DNA of 10,311 bases from NCBI GenBank assembly GCA_024278285.1, contig JAJRTM010000389.1, forward strand, positions 1 through 10,311, read 5' to 3'. Below, piece by piece: positions 5,073-10,311 of this stretch. Position numbers and translations under genes: made by a program. Each line of letters starts with the position of its first letter. Within the stretch, counting starts at the first letter, position 1. Below the pieces are notes generated by a model. It saw nothing but the letters and a program-made list of their open reading frames with translations. It did no database searches and had not been told where the DNA came from. Source of the DNA: Planctomycetota bacterium. GTDB lineage: Bacteria > Planctomycetota > Planctomycetia > Planctomycetales > Planctomycetaceae.

Positions 5073-6107
5073 ATGGATGACTCCGATTCACGTTCAACAT
5101 CAGGCGCTGCCAGCCCTTCAGGATCAAACGAACAGGTTGTTCGCATTGTTGTGGAGAATCAGTCTCGAGGCAGAGGGCTTTTGTCGCGGCTGTTTCAGAT
5201 GATCTTTGTCTTTTCAATTCTGCTGAACATTGTTCTGATTTCCTCTTCAGCTTCGAACATGAGTACAGAGGATGCCCCACTCGAAAAGCATTTCTCGGGG
5301 GATAAGGGAGCCAAGGATAAGATTGCGATCTTCAATGTTTCGACAACCATCATGCCCCCTTTCACAGAACGGCTGCTGAAAGAAATTGATCGCGCGATTG
5401 AAGATGATGATGTCAAGGGAGCGATTGTTGTCGTCGACAGCCCAGGCGGATTGGTTGCAGACAGCCATCAAATTTACAACAAGCTGACAAAACTTTCCAA
5501 GATAAAACCTGTTTATGTTTCGATGAAACGAATCGCAGCATCGGGCGGATATTACATCGCGATGGGGGCAGGAAAAGAGGGGCGAATTTACGCAGAGCCA
5601 ACCACCTGGACCGGCTCCATCGGCGTGATCATTCCTCATTACAATGTGGTCGACCTGGCTGAAAAAGTCGGGATGAAATCGGAGCCTCTCACCACTGGCG
5701 AGTTCAAAGATTCTCTCAGTTCGTTTAAGGAAATCAGTCCGAGAGATCGCGAAGTCTGGGACGGAATTCTGGATGATGCCTATCAAAGGTTTTTGGATGT
5801 CATTGCATCGGGCCGTCCGAAAATGAATCGTAAGAAGATTGAATCGGTCGCGACAGGAAGAATTTTCACTGCCACCCAGGCGAAAGCGGAGGGGCTTGTC
5901 GATGAGATTGCGTATCTCGATAAAGTGATCGAAGATTTACAAAAAAAGCTCGGGCTTTCCAAAGTGAACGTGATCGAATACGGTTATCCGCCCACGCTGG
6001 CTGATATTTTACTCGGATCCGTTCAAGCGAAAACAGAACTTTCGATGCTCAACGATCTACTCAATTCCCCCTCACCGCGAGCGTTCTATCTGATGGGGCG
6101 GCAATAA
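5073..6107 (+). CDS. sppA: Signal peptide peptidase SppA-type serine protease (S49)
   Basis: A 344-residue membrane-anchored protease of the short, single-domain type (as in Bacillus), which degrades leftover signal peptides and other membrane fragments. After a Ser/Gly-rich cytoplasmic N-terminus, one membrane segment spans about residues 36-58. The protease core follows: DDVKGAIVVVDSPGG (ending near 126) and AASGGYYIAMGAG with the nucleophile Ser157. TTWTGSIGVI comes next, then GEFKD with the general-base Lys212, 55 residues after the serine, close to the Ser147/Lys199 dyad of B. subtilis SppA. GRIFTATQAKAEGLVDE near 262-278 is the conserved substrate-groove segment. All catalytic parts are intact. 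The ATG at 5073 is preferred to an in-frame ATG at 5007, because AAGGGAGAG lies just upstream and the extra 22 residues look non-coding. It stands alone between two spacers. Confidence 0.92.
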   Translation: MDDSDSRSTSGAASPSGSNEQVVRIVVENQSRGRGLLSRLFQMIFVFSILLNIVLISSSASNMSTEDAPLEKHFSGDKGAKDKIAIFNVSTTIMPPFTERLLKEIDRAIEDDDVKGAIVVVDSPGGLVADSHQIYNKLTKLSKIKPVYVSMKRIAASGGYYIAMGAGKEGRIYAEPTTWTGSIGVIIPHYNVVDLAEKVGMKSEPLTTGEFKDSLSSFKEISPRDREVWDGILDDAYQRFLDVIASGRPKMNRKKIESVATGRIFTATQAKAEGLVDEIAYLDKVIEDLQKKLGLSKVNVIEYGYPPTLADILLGSVQAKTELSMLNDLLNSPSPRAFYLMGRQ

Positions 6108-6173
6108 CCCGGAAGATGGGAGAGTTGAGGGAATTTGGTGTCGAGCAATTGTTGCAAGAAATAAGACATTCGT

Positions 6174-6197
6174 GTGCCACGGCTCTGTGAGCCGTGC
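6174..6197. repeat. Palindromic repeat-like hairpin after the S49 protease gene
   Basis: CACGGCTC (6178-6185) and GAGCCGTG (6189-6196) form a perfect 8-bp stem around TGT, preceded by GTGC. It lies 66 bp after the protease stop, and no T-run follows. The form is like the other REP-type hairpins of the window but the sequence type is different and there is only one copy here, so calling it a dispersed repeat is inference. Confidence 0.5.
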
Positions 6198-6247
6198 TGC
6201 GTCAGAGGTGGAATGAGCCCAAAGCAAAGCTTGAATTTCAGTTCGTC

Positions 6248-6398
6248 GTAGGATGGCGTGCTTGCACCCATCTTCGCGTGCCGAGTTGCGTTCAATGAAA
6301 ATTGGAGAGGTAATCTGTTATTATTCTGGCATTGATTCACCAGCATCAGACTAAGAAACTGGAAAGCGTATTTGATGGGTGCAAGCACGCCATCCTAC
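6248..6398. repeat. Inverted-repeat (MITE/BIME-like) element, copy B
   Basis: Perfect 25-bp inverted ends at 6248-6272 and 6374-6398 enclose 101 bp. The ends are the same sequence as those of the element at 233-370. The subterminal motifs (AAATACG on one side, CGGCACGCGAA on the other) show that this copy is reversed relative to copy A. The interiors align only patchily and differ by 15 bp in length. No target-site duplication is evident. No transposase is encoded inside. Confidence 0.85.
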
Positions 6399-6406
6399 AG
6401 TTTGAG

Positions 6407-6604
6407 ATGAACTTTCCAAAAGATAAATTCGTGTTAATTGGTCTCTATTCGTGGTTCATATTTCTATTTGGTTGCGGCGATGCCGCGATGAGGATTCAAG
6501 AACCAAGGCGCAACAGTACCAATAATAACAACTTAAGAAATTTAACAGCCCAGGGTAACACCCCTGGCTCGTGCGTGATTTTATTTGAAATAACAACGGA
6601 GTAA
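6407..6604 (+). CDS. Doubtful small lipoprotein-like ORF immediately before purM
   Basis: The frame from the ATG at 6407 encodes 65 residues. Its start looks like a lipoprotein signal: K5 and K7, then a hydrophobic run (about residues 8-21) ending in LFGC with Cys23, then GD. The remainder is polar (RRNSTNNNNLRN), and residues 47-55 (TAQGNTPGS) are encoded by the REP-like hairpin at 6546-6571. The TAA lies two bases before the purM ATG. Against it: no clear ribosome binding site, a start only nine bases after a repeat element, and several codons such as ATA, AGG and AGA that look less typical of the neighbours. It may be a degraded lipoprotein gene whose end was overwritten by a repeat, or chance. 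Confidence 0.3.
   Translation: MNFPKDKFVLIGLYSWFIFLFGCGDAAMRIQEPRRNSTNNNNLRNLTAQGNTPGSCVILFEITTE
6546..6571. repeat. REP-like hairpin before purM
   Basis: AGCC and AGGG, with a bulged C between them, pair with CCCT and GGCT across a short TAACAC loop. In inverse complement it begins CGAGCC and continues with GGGGTGT, matching the arms of the paired element at 3947-4052, so it is a single copy of the same type. It is 35 bp before the purM start and lies inside the doubtful small ORF. Confidence 0.6.
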
Positions 6605-6606
6605 AA

Positions 6607-7659
6607 ATGACAACCATTGATTACAAATCTGCCGGTGTCGATCTCGATGTTTATCAGGAATCGATGCGTCGAATTTCCGGGCATGTGCGAGGAACAAAAA
6701 CTTCGCGAGTGATGCCGCTGGAAGGAGGGTTCGCGGGGCTGTTTCGATTGATGGGAGAAGGTTCGCGCAAGTACAAAGATCCTGTTCTCGTCTCCGGCAC
6801 CGATGGCGTCGGGACGAAACTGAAACTGGCACAGATGACTGGCATCTTCGGTACCATTGGTATCGATTTAGTCGCGATGTGCGTTAACGATTGCCTTTGC
6901 CTGGGGGCAGAACCGTTGTTCTTTCTCGATTATCTGGCGATGGGGGAAGACGATCCGGTTCGAACCGAGCAGCTTGTCAAAGGGATCGCGCAGGGATGTA
7001 AAGATTCCGGAATGGCGCTCATCGGCGGCGAAACTGCGATCATGCCCGATGTCTATCGCAAGGACGATTTTGATCTGGCTGGCTTTTGTGTCGCAGTCGT
7101 CGAAAAAGAAGAGATGATTACCGGCGAAACCATTCAAGCGGGCGATGTCGTTTTGGGACTGGCGGCGTCCGGGTTTCATTCCAACGGGTATTCGTTAATT
7201 CGCAAAGTTGTTTTTGAACATGCAGAATTGAAGGTGGATGATCTCTATCCCGGCTTGGATATTACGGTGGGCGAAGCGTTACTGACTCCGACCAAAATTT
7301 ATTCACAGGCATTGCAACAGATTCTTGGCGATCAAGAAGCCTGGCATGGAGTCACCGGGATCGCACATATTACCGGCGGCGGTCTGGCAGAAAATCTGGA
7401 AAGAATTCTTCCTGAAGATATCGATTTGAAAATTGATCAGAGCAGTTGGGAAGTCCCCACACTGTTCACCGAATTGCAAAAACTGGGCAATATCGAACTG
7501 GAAGAAATGCGACGAGTTTTCAATATGGGAATCGGGCTGGTCATCATCTGCAAAGAAGATGCGGTTAAGAACATCGAAGCGGAAATGGAAGCCGTTAATC
7601 AACCTTGTTACAAGATTGGCAAAGCAGTGACTGGTTCCAAAAAAGTTTCTGTTACTTAA
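6607..7659 (+). CDS. purM: Phosphoribosylformylglycinamidine cyclo-ligase (AIR synthetase)
   Basis: A 350-residue cytoplasmic enzyme of purine synthesis. It uses ATP to close formylglycinamidine ribonucleotide into aminoimidazole ribonucleotide. Length agrees with the family (about 345). Motifs in order: SGTDGVGTKLKLA (63-75, nucleotide-binding glycine loop), VNDCLCLGAEPLFFLDY (93-109), GGETA (140-144) followed by IMPDVY where many homologues have EMPGMY, ASGFHSNGYSLIRK (187-200), HITGGGL (254-260) and FNMGIGL (305-311). The N-terminal ATP-binding and C-terminal halves of the PurM fold are both complete. GGAG five bases before the ATG supports the start. No other purine gene is in the window, so it is not in a local pur operon. 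It converges with the glnD-like gene across 67 bp that hold no obvious terminator. Confidence 0.96.
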   Translation: MTTIDYKSAGVDLDVYQESMRRISGHVRGTKTSRVMPLEGGFAGLFRLMGEGSRKYKDPVLVSGTDGVGTKLKLAQMTGIFGTIGIDLVAMCVNDCLCLGAEPLFFLDYLAMGEDDPVRTEQLVKGIAQGCKDSGMALIGGETAIMPDVYRKDDFDLAGFCVAVVEKEEMITGETIQAGDVVLGLAASGFHSNGYSLIRKVVFEHAELKVDDLYPGLDITVGEALLTPTKIYSQALQQILGDQEAWHGVTGIAHITGGGLAENLERILPEDIDLKIDQSSWEVPTLFTELQKLGNIELEEMRRVFNMGIGLVIICKEDAVKNIEAEMEAVNQPCYKIGKAVTGSKKVSVT

Positions 7660-7726
7660 CGTAGCATCGCCGGAGTCATCAGGAGAATAGAATACCGGGA
7701 AAGTAAATCGGGCTTTCGAAAACTAA

Positions 7727-10311
<2,585 letters not shown>

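Larger units (their letters stand above)
6108..6606. other. Repeat-rich spacer between the S49 protease gene and purM
   Basis: This stretch holds an 8-bp-stem palindrome (6174-6197), a 151-bp inverted-repeat element (6248-6398) and a REP-like hairpin (6546-6571). Between them lies a weakly supported small ORF (6407-6604). There is no hairpin with a T-run after the protease stop at 6107. GGAG at 6598-6601 is the purM ribosome binding site, five bases before its ATG. Confidence 0.6.

Noticed and set aside
6140..6200. Perfect 8-bp hairpin after the protease gene as an intrinsic terminator
   Set aside because: The bases after the stem (CTGCGTC) contain no T-run, so it does not meet the criteria; I list it only as a palindrome.

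Overview
The window looks like a chromosomal stretch from a member of the Planctomycetes. The reasons are a DUF1559 protein with a type IV prepilin leader and a C-terminal H-x9-DG motif, a small lipoprotein of the kind often found beside it, a Tat-exported Gfo/Idh/MocA oxidoreductase, and intergenic spacers full of small palindromic repeats. I cannot name the genus from sequence alone.

Layout. Positions 1-1751 (minus strand) hold the start of a sodium/solute symporter (SSS) gene and, upstream of it, a Tat-exported Gfo/Idh/MocA oxidoreductase. A regulator of the GntR superfamily with two winged helix-turn-helix domains and an FCD-type ligand domain (1927-2811, plus) is divergent from them. The shared control region (1752-1926) contains a 31-bp near-perfect inverted repeat that overlaps candidate promoters in both directions. 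Transporter, enzyme and regulator therefore look like one catabolic unit with an unknown ligand. Next on the plus strand come a possible 24-codon leader ORF (2901-2975), the DUF1559 pseudopilin-like gene (2987-3916), a strong hairpin terminator (4075-4109), a small lipoprotein (4200-4613), an S49/SppA-type membrane protease (5073-6107), a doubtful 65-residue lipoprotein ORF (6407-6604) and purM (6607-7659). The minus-strand glnD-like gene (from 7727, running past the window end) converges on purM.

Repeats. At least ten REP-like hairpins belonging to about five sequence types lie in the spacers at 174-482, 3917-4199 and 6108-6606. One type forms two 138-151 bp elements with 25-26 bp inverted ends. 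These ends are nearly identical while the interiors have diverged. Another type shows three co-varying base pairs that keep a six-pair stem and a GTGA tetraloop. Several carry the 5' GTAG tetranucleotide known from REP sequences moved by REP-associated tyrosine transposases. No such transposase is encoded in the window.

The core genes purM (purine synthesis), glnD (nitrogen signalling) and sppA (membrane peptide clearance) are ordinary. The parts that deserve attention are the tandem-HTH regulator with its long operator candidate, the structured repeat families, and two very small ORFs whose stops abut the ribosome binding site or start of the next gene. I saw no CRISPR array, tRNA, rRNA or phage gene.
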